Positions 1-10,640 of a stretch of 64,000 nucleotides of DNA are shown one piece after another. The notes beneath the pieces were generated by a model. It had not been told where the DNA came from. It was given only the letters and a program-made list of their open reading frames with translations, and did not search any database. Within the stretch, counting starts at the first letter, position 1; the number at the start of each line of letters is the position of its first letter. Source of the DNA: Agrypnia vestita. Its lineage: Eukaryota > Arthropoda > Insecta > Trichoptera > Phryganeidae. The translations under genes and the position numbers were made by a program. The stretch spans positions 186,001 to 250,000 of the forward strand of contig JADDOH010004002.1 of assembly GCA_016648135.1 (NCBI GenBank). Direction: 5' to 3'.

Positions 1-1
1 A

Positions 2-1215
2 ATTACTGTAAGTTTAGTGTTGTGTTATATGTTTTAATTCGTCTTTAACTGTTGTTATATTTTACAAAGAAAGGGAGTAAAATAAAAACTTGGTTTTTAT
101 GGGTTAGTTTTTTTATTCTCTGATTTCGCAGGTTTCCTGTGCGATTGAGTGATTTTTTTCGAATTCGCAGTCGTGTGTTTGAAATTTTTCGATATTTTTT
201 TGCGAAGGTAATCCGGGTTATGTTTTCCTTATCACCTCGGATAATGTAGAGTCTACTTCACTGATATTTTTATCACTTTTAAAAATGAATTTGGCTGGTT
301 TTGGCCCAAGCCCGTCAATGTCAACATCATGGTTATCTTCTGGTGAGTAACCTGGAATGCGAGCTACCTACCATTGTACGAACCCACATAACATTCAATT
401 GCCGATACGGGCGGCACGTTTAGAATTTGGTGACGTCGCATCGTATATTCATTTAGGCAACGCAGGGTTAACCACCAGACCGATGCACATTACTTTGCAC
501 GTGCGTTATATCTGCGAGCTCATAATAAAAATTCCAACGTACCTACGCAAAATTCAAAATCAGATATAAATAAAACTATCGAAATCCTCACTCGCACATA
601 AGAATAGAGATGATTTAAAAAAAGTAACCCATAAAAACCAAGTATTTATTATACTCCCTTTCTTTGTAAAATATAACAACAATTAAAGACCAATTAAAAC
701 TAACTAACTAACTAACTAACTAACCATCACGCCTTTTCCCTGCAGGGGTAGGCAGAGAGGATTGAACGCCACACTCTTCTATCCTGGCACACCACTTTTG
801 CTTCGGCCACATTCATACATCTTCTCATACACGTTCTACGGTTGTTGCGGCTTTTAACAGGGCCATCCTCAAATACTTGTAGTACCTGATCGTGCCAGGT
901 CTTTCGCGGACGCCCTCTATTCCTGTTGCCTTCAACATTCGCCTCATATATTTTCTTAACCATCCTTTCCTCGTTCATACGTTCCACATGACCAAACCAT
1001 CTCAGCACTCCTTTCTTCATTCTATCTACCACACTACAGCCAGCATTGCATTCACTTCTAATTTGTTCATTCCTCACTCTATCGACCAAAGATTTTCCAC
1101 ACAAGCGTCTTAGTGACCGCATTTCCACCGCATTCAGTCTACTTTCATTCCTATTAACCAATTAAAACATATAACCTAGACCAATTAAAACATATAACAC
1201 TAAACTTACAGTAAT
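2..1215. mobile_element. TIR element interrupted by LINE A
   Basis: The left end attactgtaagtttagtgtt is matched by the reverse complement of 1181-1214. Arms continue through tgttgttatattttacaaag, aaagggagt and acttggtttttatgggtta (left about 2-118; right 610-700 plus 1169-1214). The right arm is split by the LINE at 701-1156. The arms share the aaagggagt...cttggtttttatggg segment with the CTCCCTTTC MITE family. The interior (120-610) has no convincing coding frame. The left target duplication cannot be seen because the window starts here. Confidence 0.7.
701..1156 (-). mobile_element. LINE family A, 5'-truncated copy with (TTAG)n tail
   Basis: The minus strand encodes NESRLNAVEMRSLRRLCGKS, then LRWFGHVERMNEERMVKKIY, then GRPRKTWHDQV and CMRRCMNVAEAKVVCQDRRV, ending near SAYP: the C-terminal region of an RTE-like reverse transcriptase polyprotein. 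The 3' end carries (TAAC)n on the + strand at 701-724. A perfect 12-bp target duplication ACCAATTAAAAC lies at 689-700 and 1157-1168. It is inserted in the right arm of the TIR element at 2-1215. This part has no stop. Confidence 0.88.
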
Positions 1216-1404
1216 GTAATATATTTCTAAAATGTCAGATGTTTTAAGCTTTGATAAGACACTTCATGCTTTGAAGATTGAATTCTAAAAACATTTGTCA
1301 GTCAATTTAGATTTTCGACATTCGTAGTGAAGTACCTATTATGTATACCGATGGAGTAATTCAAATTTAGAAAATATTCCGCGACGTTATCGGGCCGCCG
1401 TTGC
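1216..1404. other. Nothing recognised
   Basis: AT-rich, no frame or repeat match in the window. Confidence 0.5.
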
Positions 1405-1654
1405 TAATAATCAAACTTTGGTACCTAGTGATTCCAATTTGAAAATACCATTAAAATTTTTAAAAATCCAAACTACTATAATTATTAATTTTTTTAACGA
1501 AAATTTGATAGATCTTCTTGATCGTCGCCACGAGTCTGCTTGCCAAGTTTCAGCTCGATTGGATCACGGGAAAAGGGTCAAAAATCGATCCAAATTTTTT
1601 TTTGACGGCAAGCCGGCAAGCATGCAAGCAGACGCCACGAGTTATGTAATATAA
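1405..1654 (-). repeat. CTCCCTTTC MITE family, partial copy
   Basis: Shares tgattccaatttgaaaata, gagtctgcttgccaagtttc, gatcacgggaaaagggtc and a terminal aaagggagtaa with the copies at 8.1, 24.3, 39.2 and 45.2 kb; the left end is missing. Confidence 0.75.
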
Positions 1655-2192
1655 AGGGAGTAATAAATGAATGACTAACTTCGTATCACGCTGTAATTTC
1701 GGTGACTAGACAACTGCACACAAAAAAGAAAGACTAGCCGTAGACCGGTGAAAAATCAGGGAAAATGAAAGGTTTCGCGTCTTGGAGTACTAGTGTATAC
1801 ATATACGTAAAAAAAATTCTCGTTGCAAATTTCCTGAGTGGGATATTGCTGCCTTTGCTTTTATACCCCTCATATGTAAAAACCTACAAGGGTTTGTTTT
1901 GGTAAAAAAAAAAATAATGACGCTCGCAAGGTCTAGCTGCAACACCAGACAGCAGACAGGAACGCGCGGCAGGGGAGATGTGTATGATGAAGTTAATGAA
2001 TGGTTTTATCCGAGCGGCTTTGGTGATGAGGTGGCAGCTGCCGACCTGGGGTCAAGTGGTCCACAGCCAACTGGGGGTCACGCAGCGTGACCTCGGCAGG
2101 GAAGTGACCAGGGAGCACGGCTCCCGGAGTCCTCAGTAGTCAAGGAATAATGAGTATACTATTGTATTCAGCTATTACTTGGTGGTTGTTCA
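1655..2192. other. Unassigned, with one MITE terminus
   Basis: 1837-1866 is a terminus of the GGGTATAAAAGC family. 1920-2130 is GC-richer (gccgacctggggtcaagtgg) with no credible coding frame. Confidence 0.45.
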
Positions 2193-2640
2193 TTATGAAT
2201 ATAATTAAACGAAATAACTTAGTTTATCACCACTTAATTTTTGGTAAAACCAACCGGCTTCGGAAACAACGTTCCTTCGTCAGGGCATACTTAATACTAA
2301 TTAAACTTTACAAAATTTTGAATAATCGTACCTCAGTGTCAAGTGTCCAAATGGGGGTAAATAGTGGGGGGTGCGAAAGAAACAGGTGATATGGTGAAAG
2401 GGAACATATTCAAGATAGGACTGTAAGTTAGATTTTTTTGGTTATTTATAATAGATTCATTATTAATTATGACTTTCTTAATTTCTAGGGCTTCTCGCTA
2501 ATTATGATTATTCATAATTTTGTAAAATTTAACTAGTATTAAGTATACCCTGACAAAGGAACGTTGTTTCCGAAACCGGTTGGTTTTACCAAAAATTAAG
2601 TGGTGATAAACAAAGTTATTTCGTTTAATTATATTCGGAA
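2193..2640. mobile_element. Hairpin element with decayed hammerhead motifs in both arms
   Basis: Arms about 2193-2285 and 2548-2640 (ataattaaacgaaataact, ttatcaccacttaattttt, ggtaaaaccaaccgg). Plus arm: CTGACAA 2550-2556 with GAAA 2572-2575 and ACCGGT stem III. Minus arm: CTGACGA (2277-2283) with GAAG. Each arm has a different broken core base. Confidence 0.75.
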
Positions 2641-2842
2641 TAATTATTATTTAAAATGTGTGTATCTAAAGTAGCGATTTCCTTTATGGCGAAATTTCTA
2701 TAGACGTAACATAATTACTTAGGATCATTACCGTGGTTGTATCTGCCGGCAGTGGATCTCAGGACTGGCGAGTCCCTCAATGTTTGTGCTTGGTATTTTA
2801 TTTTAATTTCTCCCTGAAGGGAGTGTGTTACTCTAATAACTG

Positions 2843-3244
2843 TCAATATATAGATGTGTCACAGAGACGAAATTATATTTTTATGGGAAAGTAGGTATAC
2901 CTATCGTAAGGCTGGCTAAGTGATCACTTTACACAATGTAACTTTCGCCATTTCCGACCATGATAAAATACCATGTCTATTAAATTTTGGAAGTTGTATA
3001 TATTTTTAATTATACGGCATGTTTTGTACATGTGTTGCAACAATCCTCGGCGCGGCCGGCATCCAAAGCTTCTTCATTCTCCTTAAACGACCACAGATGT
3101 CACTAATGAGACATCTATTTTTTGATTTTATTGGAATTTTTAGCAATATCCTTTATATGTGTAATGATTGAATGATCGATTAATGATGTCCCTGTGACAA
3201 AAAATCCAGTACTGTTCTGAAAAAATTGGATAAACTCAAAATAT
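2843..3244 (+). mobile_element. TCTCACAGAGAC-family short element, copy 1, 11-bp TSD
   Basis: Flanked by tctaataactg at 2832-2842 and 3245-3255. It starts with atatagatgtgtcacagaga, contains gtgatcactttacacaatg and ttttggaagttgtatata, and ends actcaaaatat. No coding capacity, no A tail and no tRNA boxes were recognised. Confidence 0.8.
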
Positions 3245-3469
3245 TCTAATAACTGGATAATAATTATGGATAATAATAATTAATCTGACTGCTAAGTTGC
3301 ATGTAAATGTACATGTTGTGTTATTATCTTTATGCTTATCACTATGAACACTATGGACTTTGTGCATGCATATTTTGTACTTAAACTATAGCATTTCTAG
3401 TACATACTCATATGTAAGTTACAATTCCCACTTAATGGATTTTAAGTATGTTCCAATTGTCGTTTATCC

Positions 3470-3665
3470 CCGCGCCTTGGAGGCAGAGAAGAGGTTTTGT
3501 GTGGACGCCTCCCCGTTCCGCTCGCAGTCCTACGAGTGTCAACGGGGCGGTGGGTACGGCCACTTTAGAATTAAAAAATGCCGAAAATGGGTGGCGAAAG
3601 TGTAGGGCCGATATGGGAGCTATTGCTCATAGAACGACCCTGGGTGTAGTGGGTCCCTCTTCTCT
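3470..3665 (+). repeat. Repeat shared with 45.5 kb
   Basis: attaaaaaatgccgaaaatg, ggtggcgaaagtgtaggg, gccgatatgggagct and tagtgggtccctc match 45628-45725 with gaps. Nature unknown; no tRNA boxes were recognised. Confidence 0.6.
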
Positions 3666-4911
3666 GTACCTAAACAGCTGTTTCCGACATACGTAATACC
3701 GTGTGTAAAGAATCAAAATTATTATATCTTTCTCAATAAATGCAAAATCATTTTGAGGTGATTTTTATTTTAGAATTTCAAGTTAACATTAAGTAATTAA
3801 TTATTAGTTTTTTTTAATAGAGATGCGAACACGCAATACGTTTCGCCTCAATATTCTAATAATTTTCAAACTGAGCTAAACGCCTGTGATATGAAAATAT
3901 GACTATTAGGTACATTCGGGTTACGATTACGGACGGACATTTGAGTTTAAGGGGTAACACAACTCTAAAAACCTGAAATTTGTGTAGAAATTAGGTAAAT
4001 TTTTACAAGCAGGAAACTAATAATTAAATTTTTATATTTGGAAAAAATTTTGAAAAAAAAAAACAAAATTGCCGCGTCATGTAAATTACCGCGGAGCCCC
4101 TCTGCCGTGACTGAGATGCAACATTCCCTTGTGCACGTTTGTCCGACATAGAAAATAAGGACATGTACTTATTTAGAAATGAAATTATGATGAACTAACT
4201 ATTTTGTTGCACTGTATGTGCAGTTGCATTCAGCAGTATGCAGTATATGTGTGCATCTGTCTTGTGTGCAATTTTTTGTTTAAATTTAATTAAATATAAG
4301 AGTCCTGGGTGGCCTGTGACATTTAAAGAAAAATGTTGTTTCTTTTTTAAATCTGTCAACGTCTGTTCAACTGTCTTGTCTTGTAAGTCATTTTGTAATT
4401 TTAATCCGTTGTGTTTAAATGTCGTGTGTGCAATAGTCTCTTGTGCACTTGATCACAAAATGTCTTGCTTTCATAATTTAGTCAATATGCCCGTCTACAA
4501 TGAGTATACACGAAAATAATATTCGATATCGTTAAAATATTGATTTATATTTCGCGTTACACCGACTCTGATAAGATTATCGTTGAAACGACAATTGAAA
4601 GATAACATATTTTGATAAAATATTTCATTTCAATACCGTTTCAAAATTGTGACTCGGATAACGGAAAATGAAGGCAGTGTTGAGTGATGAGATCATCGAG
4701 AAAGGAGGGGAAAATACAAGCAGTGGTGCTGTCCATTGCCTTTTTACTATTTCGGCGTAAGGAAACCGTTGCATAATTGCAATGAACTGAGAAACGAAAA
4801 CAATAAATAAAATAATTATACAAAAACTTGTGTGTATGTTGGATATCACAAGAAAAGATAAAAAAAAGTAAGACAGCGAACGAACAAGGGTTGAATAGAA
4901 TATTATATGAA

Positions 4912-5132
4912 GGGTATAAAAGCAAAGGCAGAAATATCAACAAAAAAAAAGTGTTTTCAACGCAATGCATTGAATTCTAGATTTTATGTATCTATCTCTT
5001 CCTAAATAAGGTTTTCTATAAATTTATAGGCAATGCTTCCTATAAAATCTCGAATTCGGTACATTAAAAATTATAATCCTCGATGACTGCAATCATTTTT
5101 TATTAATATTGCTGCCTTTGCTTTTGTATACT
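4912..5132. repeat. GGGTATAAAAGC MITE family, copy 1
   Basis: gggtataaaagcaaaggcag at the left and its inverted partner attgctgcctttgctttt at the right; the interior shares cctataaaatctcgaattcg and ctcgatgactgcaatca with copy 2. Confidence 0.75.
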
Positions 5133-6214
5133 ATATATGATATATGTTGGGTATAAATCAAAGGCGTAGCAAAATTAAAATAAAAACAAACAAGACGTAG
5201 GTACACGTCGGTATTCAGTGTTCGTCGTAGTTGAATAAGAAAATTTGTATATTTTCACGTATCACTCTCAAAAAAAAACTTTATTTGCGATATCCGATTC
5301 TCCGGTCTGGTCTGGTCTGACAGCTGCCCTCCGCCGCGAAAGTAACCTCATAATTCTCATTTTTCGACTAAAATTACATGAAATAAGTACTAAGTACTAT
5401 ATTTAAAGCTTATATAAAAAATTATTTCATATGCACTTATTAATTTCTTCTCGCACAGCGTCTTGATGTAAAATTATGGCAAAAATGTCACATCTTTCTC
5501 CCTCTAACAATGTAAACCTAGGTCTCGTTATTTATTTATTTTTATTTCCATATATTAAGTGTTGGGATAAAGATCTGACATCCAAATATTGCTATTTTCA
5601 GAATAGCACAGTACGTTGCAGATAGTTGGCTTCAATTTTCTTCATTTTTCACTCTACCGAATACGTTGATTTTCCACACATGCGCCTACACGACCGCATT
5701 GAGTCTACGTTCATAGAAAAACAACAAACATCTTCCTCATTCATTCTAAGCCAAGTAAACACCGGTCTTGCCGGCAATTATTCAAATATCATATTTGGAC
5801 TTGATCCAATTTAGGCCTAATTATGGTTAGGCACGGTTAATTGTTTCATAATGCCCATTACGTATCCGAGGAATAAGCAGCTTCTAGAAACTGGTGAAGA
5901 AGTTGATTCACGGCTTCCCGGACGAGAGTCTCCAGAAGGCGTGGGCGGGGAGCTTAAATTATACTAATTCGATGAGTTCATCATTCTCAACATTTCATGA
6001 TTGGGAGGAATGTTAATTTGGGAAGGGAGACCAACAATATCTGGTTACAATAAAAATACAGGGTGTATGTAACAGAGCTAGTCTAATAATAATAATAATA
6101 ATTTAAGGGTGGATTCCTGCCCCGTTCAAGGAACCATGACCTAATATCAATAGATTAGATAGATGGATTTATTTCACATTCATAGGTGACTACTTTTTAT
6201 AATGTTTTCAAAAT
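5133..6214. other. Nothing recognised
   Basis: Low-complexity and AT-rich. An (AAT)n run is at about 6086-6102. If Ssk exon 1 lies upstream of the window, this is Ssk intron 1. Confidence 0.45.
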
Positions 6215-6727
6215 TATACAGGCAGCTAGCAGCATAAACTTGGCAGGTAGATTCCGGACTATGTTGTGAGTATAAAATGTTCAAGCAACCATGGCCTAAT
6301 ATCAATGGTTATGGAGATATGCATTATCAAAGTTATTTTATTAAACTTATTTTTTGCAAAAAGTTGAACTATCGTTACAATAACTTATGTCGATTATGAA
6401 AAATTTATTCGCTTTAATACAAGTCGAATAAAATGATAAAAACCTAGCAGAAATTGAAAAAAGTTATTTTTTACAAGGTTTTTATCATTTTATTCAAGTT
6501 GTATTGAAGAAAATGAATTATTCATAATCGATATTAGTTACTGTAATGATAGTTCAACATTTTTCAAAAAATAAGTCAGAAATATTGAAAAAAAATGCAA
6601 ACTTTGATACTACATATCTCCACAACTATTGATATTAGACCATGGTTGCTTGAACATTTTAGACTCATAACACAGGCAGGAATCTACCGGCCAAGTTTCT
6701 GCTGCTAGCACTGGTGCACCCTGTATA
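6215..6727. repeat. Foldback element (ATATCTCC/GAAATATTGAAAA family), copy 1
   Basis: tatacaggcagctagcagc at the left, inverted at the right (gctgctagcactggtgca then ccctgtata). Both arms carry aaaatgttcaagcaaccatg and ggagatatg; the loop is ggtttttatcattttatt-like. A 50-bp fragment of the arm lies at 7258-7308, 70 bp before Ssk exon 2. Confidence 0.75.
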
Positions 6728-7376
6728 AGCATGTATCATTGTTGCTGAGGGTCTTGGCAGCAAAGTAAACACAACATTAATTTGAAGCCCTGTCTGCTAC
6801 ACTAGTAATTTACTGTATTATAGCAGACAGTGCTCTTCCAGTAGGTACTTATATAAATAATAATAATTATTATTAATTATTAACAAATTTAATAATGGTT
6901 TTAATTCTATATTATAGACAGTTTAAATAATGATGTAAATTGGATAGTGAATAAAAGAAAAAGTAAATAAATAAAAAGTTGAAAAGATTAAAATAATGTT
7001 CATATAGGTACTAGTATTATTAAAATTTTGGTTATATCTTGACTTTTAACATTGCATGCTTTCTTCCCTTTTCACGGAGCCAGAATTTCACTTTTGAAGA
7101 AAGATATGCGAGACTATGGCTACATGTTTCTAGTGTTGTGTTTAGAATGTTTAATATTTTTGGAGCTTGGAAGAGGTGAAGTATTTGTGAAAAGGTTTTG
7201 GTGAATTTTGGTACGAGATAGTCGAAGTTCACCTGCGCCCTTGGTAAGTGAGAGTTGAGGAGATATGCGACTTATTTTTTTCAAAACGCTGGACTATCAT
7301 TACAGTCAAATCTCGTGGTTCCACCCGATTCTCCAGACCAACAGCCTCCAGTCTCACGACTCGTTATTAATTCCAG

Positions 7377-7573
7377 GTGCTGAATTTAATAATCCTGATC
7401 CTGTACCGCACCGGGTACTCCGGCCAGTTCCTGGGCGTGGGCGGGACGTGGAACCTCAACGAGGAGAAGAACCCTGACGCGGAGATCGTGGCCTCGGGGG
7501 TCATCGTGGGCTACTTCATCTACACGGCCGTGCAGCTGGTGGGCTACTGCTTCGGCACCACGGAAGGCAAGAA
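7377..7573 (+). CDS. Ssk: Snakeskin (Ssk), coding exon 2
   Basis: Ssk is a small four-span membrane protein of insect smooth septate junctions, which seal midgut and Malpighian tubule epithelia; it acts with Mesh and Tsp2A (family knowledge). This exon follows an AG at 7375-7376 and ends before a GTGAGT donor at 7574. It reads VLNLIILILYRTGY (end of span 1), then the hallmark FLGVGGTWNLNEEK loop, then PDAEIVASGV and span 2 (VIVGYFIYTAVQLVGYCFG). It ends in split codon AA|A, completed by the next exon. With exons 3 and 4 it gives 140 residues against about 160 in the family, so about 20 N-terminal residues are missing; I found no matching first exon upstream in the window. Codons are GC-rich at third positions, unlike the surrounding DNA. 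Identification rests on motif recall, not alignment. Confidence 0.93.
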
Positions 7574-7707
7574 GTGAGTACGGCAAGAACTCCATCATTT
7601 ATCAAGTGAATTGAACTGGACACACTAGATGTAACTACGTGAAATAAAACAATCTAATTTAAAATATGTTTTATTTTACTTTGTAATACACACACAATAT
7701 GAGCTAT

Positions 7708-7764
7708 TAAATTACAACTATAGTTTCGAGAGGAGCAGTCCCTCTCATCATCAGGTATAGATAA
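7708..7764 (-). ncRNA. Hammerhead-ribozyme-like motif (opposite arm)
   Basis: Reverse complement of the same core: TCATCAG 7748-7754 (CTGATGA on the minus strand) and TTTC 7724-7727 (GAAA), with ACTATAGT at 7717-7724. Identical to the other arm, so a transcript of either strand contains one sense core. Confidence 0.7.
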
Positions 7765-7805
7765 ATCCTATAGATCATATGGTAAAGATCATCAGGTATA
7801 GTTAT

Positions 7806-7862
7806 TATCTATACCTGATGATGAGAGGGACTGCTCCTCTCGAAACTATAGTTGTAATTTAA
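7806..7862 (+). ncRNA. Hammerhead-ribozyme-like motif (sense to Ssk)
   Basis: Core CTGATGA 7815-7821; one extra T; stem II GAGAGG 7823-7828 with CCTCTC 7836-7841; GAAA 7842-7845; self-complementary stem III ACTATAGT 7845-7852; NUH = GTT 7851-7853; stem I TAC before the core with GTA after it (3 bp). All invariant core bases are present. The unpaired T before stem II and the short stem I reduce certainty about activity. Confidence 0.7.
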
Positions 7863-8011
7863 TAGCTCATATTGTGTGTGTATTACAAAGTAAAGTAAAA
7901 CATATTTTAAATTATAATGTTGCACCACGAAGTATCTGCCAAATCTTTCAATGATATTAAAACAATCTAATCTTTTAGATGCACTGAACTTAAATCATTT
8001 TCGAGATGTAT

Positions 8012-8080
8012 TATAGATGTCTCAAAGAGACGAAATTATGTATTTTTTTATGAGAAAGTAGGCATCTAAGTCTTTAGGTG
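8012..8080 (+). repeat. TCTCACAGAGAC-family fragment
   Basis: tattatagatgtctcaaaga, gacgaaattatgtat and gagaaagtaggcatct match the family 5' end. It lies in Ssk intron 2. Confidence 0.65.
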
Positions 8081-8105
8081 TTCATAGGGCGATTTCAGAA
8101 AAAAA

Positions 8106-8490
8106 ATCTGTTTTACTCCCTTTCTTCTAACTCGTAGCGTCTGCTTGTCTGACGAAAAAACTTTGGATCGATTTTCAACCCTTTTCCCGTGATCCACCAA
8201 GCTGCAACTTTGCAGGCAGACTCGCGGCGATGATAAAAATGATCTAAGAAATTTTTCTTTAAAAAAAATTAATTATTGTAGTATAATTTTGGATTTTTCG
8301 AAATTTAAATACAAATGGGAAAGGAGCCCGACGCGTAGAGAAGGTGCGAACTCTGTTTCACCTACTCTGACTCGAGCCAAGGGTCCGATCAGTCGGCTAT
8401 ATGTTGATAGAATATCAAATTGGAAACAATACAAAAGAGAAAGGGAATATAATAAAAACTTGGTTTTTATGTTTTTTTTTTCCTATAAAA
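8106..8490 (+). repeat. CTCCCTTTC MITE family copy
   Basis: actccctttcttctaactcg, gacgaaaaaactttggatcg, cttttcccgtgatcca and the far end gagaaagggaatataata then aaacttggtttttatg. It lies in Ssk intron 2. Confidence 0.8.
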
Positions 8491-8941
8491 TAGAATTCGA
8501 AAATACATAAAACGGAAACGGCGCATTTTATAAACAAAACGTAATTTACATCGTATATAATTCGCATATCACAATAGCTTCAAATTGCTACAACTCAGAC
8601 ATTTTCTGACTCAAATTTTTCTTAAAGCCTTAAGAAGAAAAAAATATTTTTGGAAATGTCAAGGTGGTGAAAGCCCTTAATTAAATAAATAAATTAAATG
8701 TTTGCTACTTAGTGATGTTTTGACCGTTATTTTAAAGGTCATTTTCGGTACAGTTATTTGGGATTTTATCTTATTGTATCCATGATTGATAACCAATACA
8801 TAATTGTAGTCGAGTACCGATGGTTGCCCGTCGAACTGCAAAAAATCAGTTGCCAATCGTCGACGCAATCAGGTACAAATGTCAAATAACGGTTAGGGTG
8901 TCACCGGTTAAAATACATCACTATTGTTATTCCGTTTCCAG

Positions 8942-9071
8942 ACAGCTGACGGAGGTGATCATGAACTTCATGGGAATATTCCTGTGGATCGCCGTGGGAG
9001 GAACCGCCCTGCACTACTGGCACGGCTACCAGGGCGAGCAGCACTTCAAGCACGTCTACACCGAACGTCAG
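8942..9071 (+). CDS. Ssk: Snakeskin (Ssk), coding exon 3
   Basis: Acceptor AG at 8940-8941 (tttccag), donor GT at 9072. The first base completes the lysine codon begun in exon 2. It reads QLTEVIMNFMGIFLWIAVGG, then TALHYWHGY (span 3 and the Ssk-typical ALHYW motif), then QGEQHFKHVYTERQ, ending in phase 0. Phase, order and motifs all agree with exons 2 and 4. Intron 2 (7574-8941) carries a hammerhead-bearing hairpin and a CTCCCTTTC-family MITE. Confidence 0.93.
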
Positions 9072-9130
9072 GTCTGTACCGCAATTCTGTCATACACATT
9101 ATGAATTAAGAATGCGTCAAAGGATACTAA

Positions 9131-9714
9131 AGCCATGTATTCACTAAGGGACAAATTGTCCCTCAACAGCACGCGCGGCATAGAGTCTACGTGACGTTGC
9201 AACGTCGTGCACTGTTCCGCGACGTCACGCACAACATAGCGCGGCATTTCTAAGTGCCGTGACAACGTTGCCATGCGCACGGTACCCGAGCGTACTCACT
9301 GCAACATTCCGCGGAGCGTCAGTACCACGTGGTATGTGTACAAGTGAATACGCATGCGCTGTATCTGTCATAACCTCATGGGGCGATATATTTCCGCGAC
9401 GTCTGTAAAACAATAATTATTTGCAAAAAGGACCTTGTTTTTAATAATATTCAATTTACTACAGTAAAACCTCGTTAATTTGAAATTGCGACCCAAAAAA
9501 ACATTTCGAATTGCGCGGAACCCCGTTTTCGCCAAATGAGATACCGCAGCTGTCATCGTAACCTCATCGGGTGACATTTCCGCGACAAGATATGTGAGTC
9601 CCGGTGTGTACACGTCAAATGACCGCGTCATTGTCCCCGAAACATGAGCGTAGATGTTGATGCCACATGCCGAGCGGAATGTTTCGCGATTTTTCCCCTA
9701 ATGAATACATGGCT
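9131..9714. mobile_element. MITE, candidate PIF/Harbinger type (TAA duplication)
   Basis: agccatgtattca at the left and tgaatacatggct at the right are inverted; TAA flanks on both sides (9128-9130, 9715-9717). The interior is unusually CpG-rich (9160-9400). A short ttacagtaaaacctcgtta stretch near 9460 resembles a pogo/Tigger terminus. It lies in Ssk intron 3. Confidence 0.65.
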
Positions 9715-9732
9715 TAACTGTATTCTTTTTAA

Positions 9733-10226
9733 GGAATGCAATCCCGCGTCGTGTCCCGAGTCGTGATTGCCCTTTCGGGATCCCTCAAGGTTAGAATTTA
9801 CGATCCCGCGTGATCCCTAGGGACAACTTTTGTATTTTTTTTGTTTGTTTATAGAGCTGAATAGCAATTAAAAACGACGTCTTACATTTTTATATCAGCA
9901 ATTTTAATAAAATATTAATTATTAATCATCGCTTTCAAGTTTTTGTAGGCGTTTTCCAAGCATCAATCAGTCAATGTAGCAGAGATAGTGGTAGTTTTTA
10001 TTACTACGTTAGGTTGATAAAATACAGCAAATATTATTCAAAGCTACTTTCATTATTTTTTATGTGACATGAACATAAGTTTTACGTACTTACTAAAAGC
10101 TCTATAGACATACACAATTAAACAAATATAAAAAATGCTGATAATCCCGATAATCCCGTCCGATTTTTCGGTTCGGTGAAATACCCCGAGATCTCGCGGG
10201 ATGGGGATTGCATTCTCTAATCCTGT
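9733..10226. mobile_element. hAT-like TIR relic
   Basis: gaatgcaatcccgcgtcgtg at the left is inverted at the right (reverse complement agaatgcaatccccatccc). Terminal GAATGCAATCCCG repeats recur in insect hAT elements (recall). No clean 8-bp duplication. Ssk intron 3. Confidence 0.5.
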
Positions 10227-10556
10227 CGTATGTCGTATGGATACCAACAGATCAAGGCGTGTATCGACACGACGAATGTTTTAAAAAACCTGTAAATTTT
10301 AAATTGACAATCTTGTGCAACTTTATTGATCAACCTTAGATAGTGATAATATATTACGCGGTATGATTGTGATGCGATTACAAATATAATTGTAAAATTT
10401 ACGTAATTTGGCGAACAATCATCGATGCATCAGAAATTAAACTTCTAGTCTTTAAATCACAGTTACTGATCATTAAGACAGTAGCACACAGAATCACATA
10501 CATCCCATTATTACTCTGCAAGATGTGTGAGTATAGGCATTTAGGTTTTAAATTAA

Positions 10557-10640
10557 AGCCCTCTTAGTCCAGTGGACGTGGCACTGGCTCCTTATACCGG
10601 TGGCTTCTGGTTCAATTCCCGATAGGTCGTAATAAGTCTA
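10557..10640 (+). repeat. tRNA-derived SINE head
   Basis: Box A TAGTCCAGTGG at about 10567 and box B GGTTCAATTCC at about 10609, 40 bp apart, as in a tRNA. There is no cloverleaf with paired acceptor ends, so it is a SINE head rather than a tRNA gene. Confidence 0.6.

Larger units (their letters stand above)
7656..7913. mobile_element. Hairpin element carrying two hammerhead motifs, in Ssk intron 2
   Basis: Arms of about 108 bp (7656-7763 and 7806-7913) are almost perfect inverted repeats with a loop of about 42 bp. Arms begin aatttaaaatatgtttta and run through ttgtaatacacacacaata. Each arm includes an identical hammerhead-like core. A decayed second copy is at 55.45 kb. Confidence 0.85.

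Noticed and set aside
320..360. Missing first exon of Ssk at 328 (ATG GTT ATC TTC TGG then TGA)
   Set aside because: Does not read the family N-terminus, and lies inside a TIR element.
10557..10640. tRNA gene
   Set aside because: Boxes A and B are present but the acceptor stem and cloverleaf do not close; SINE head preferred.
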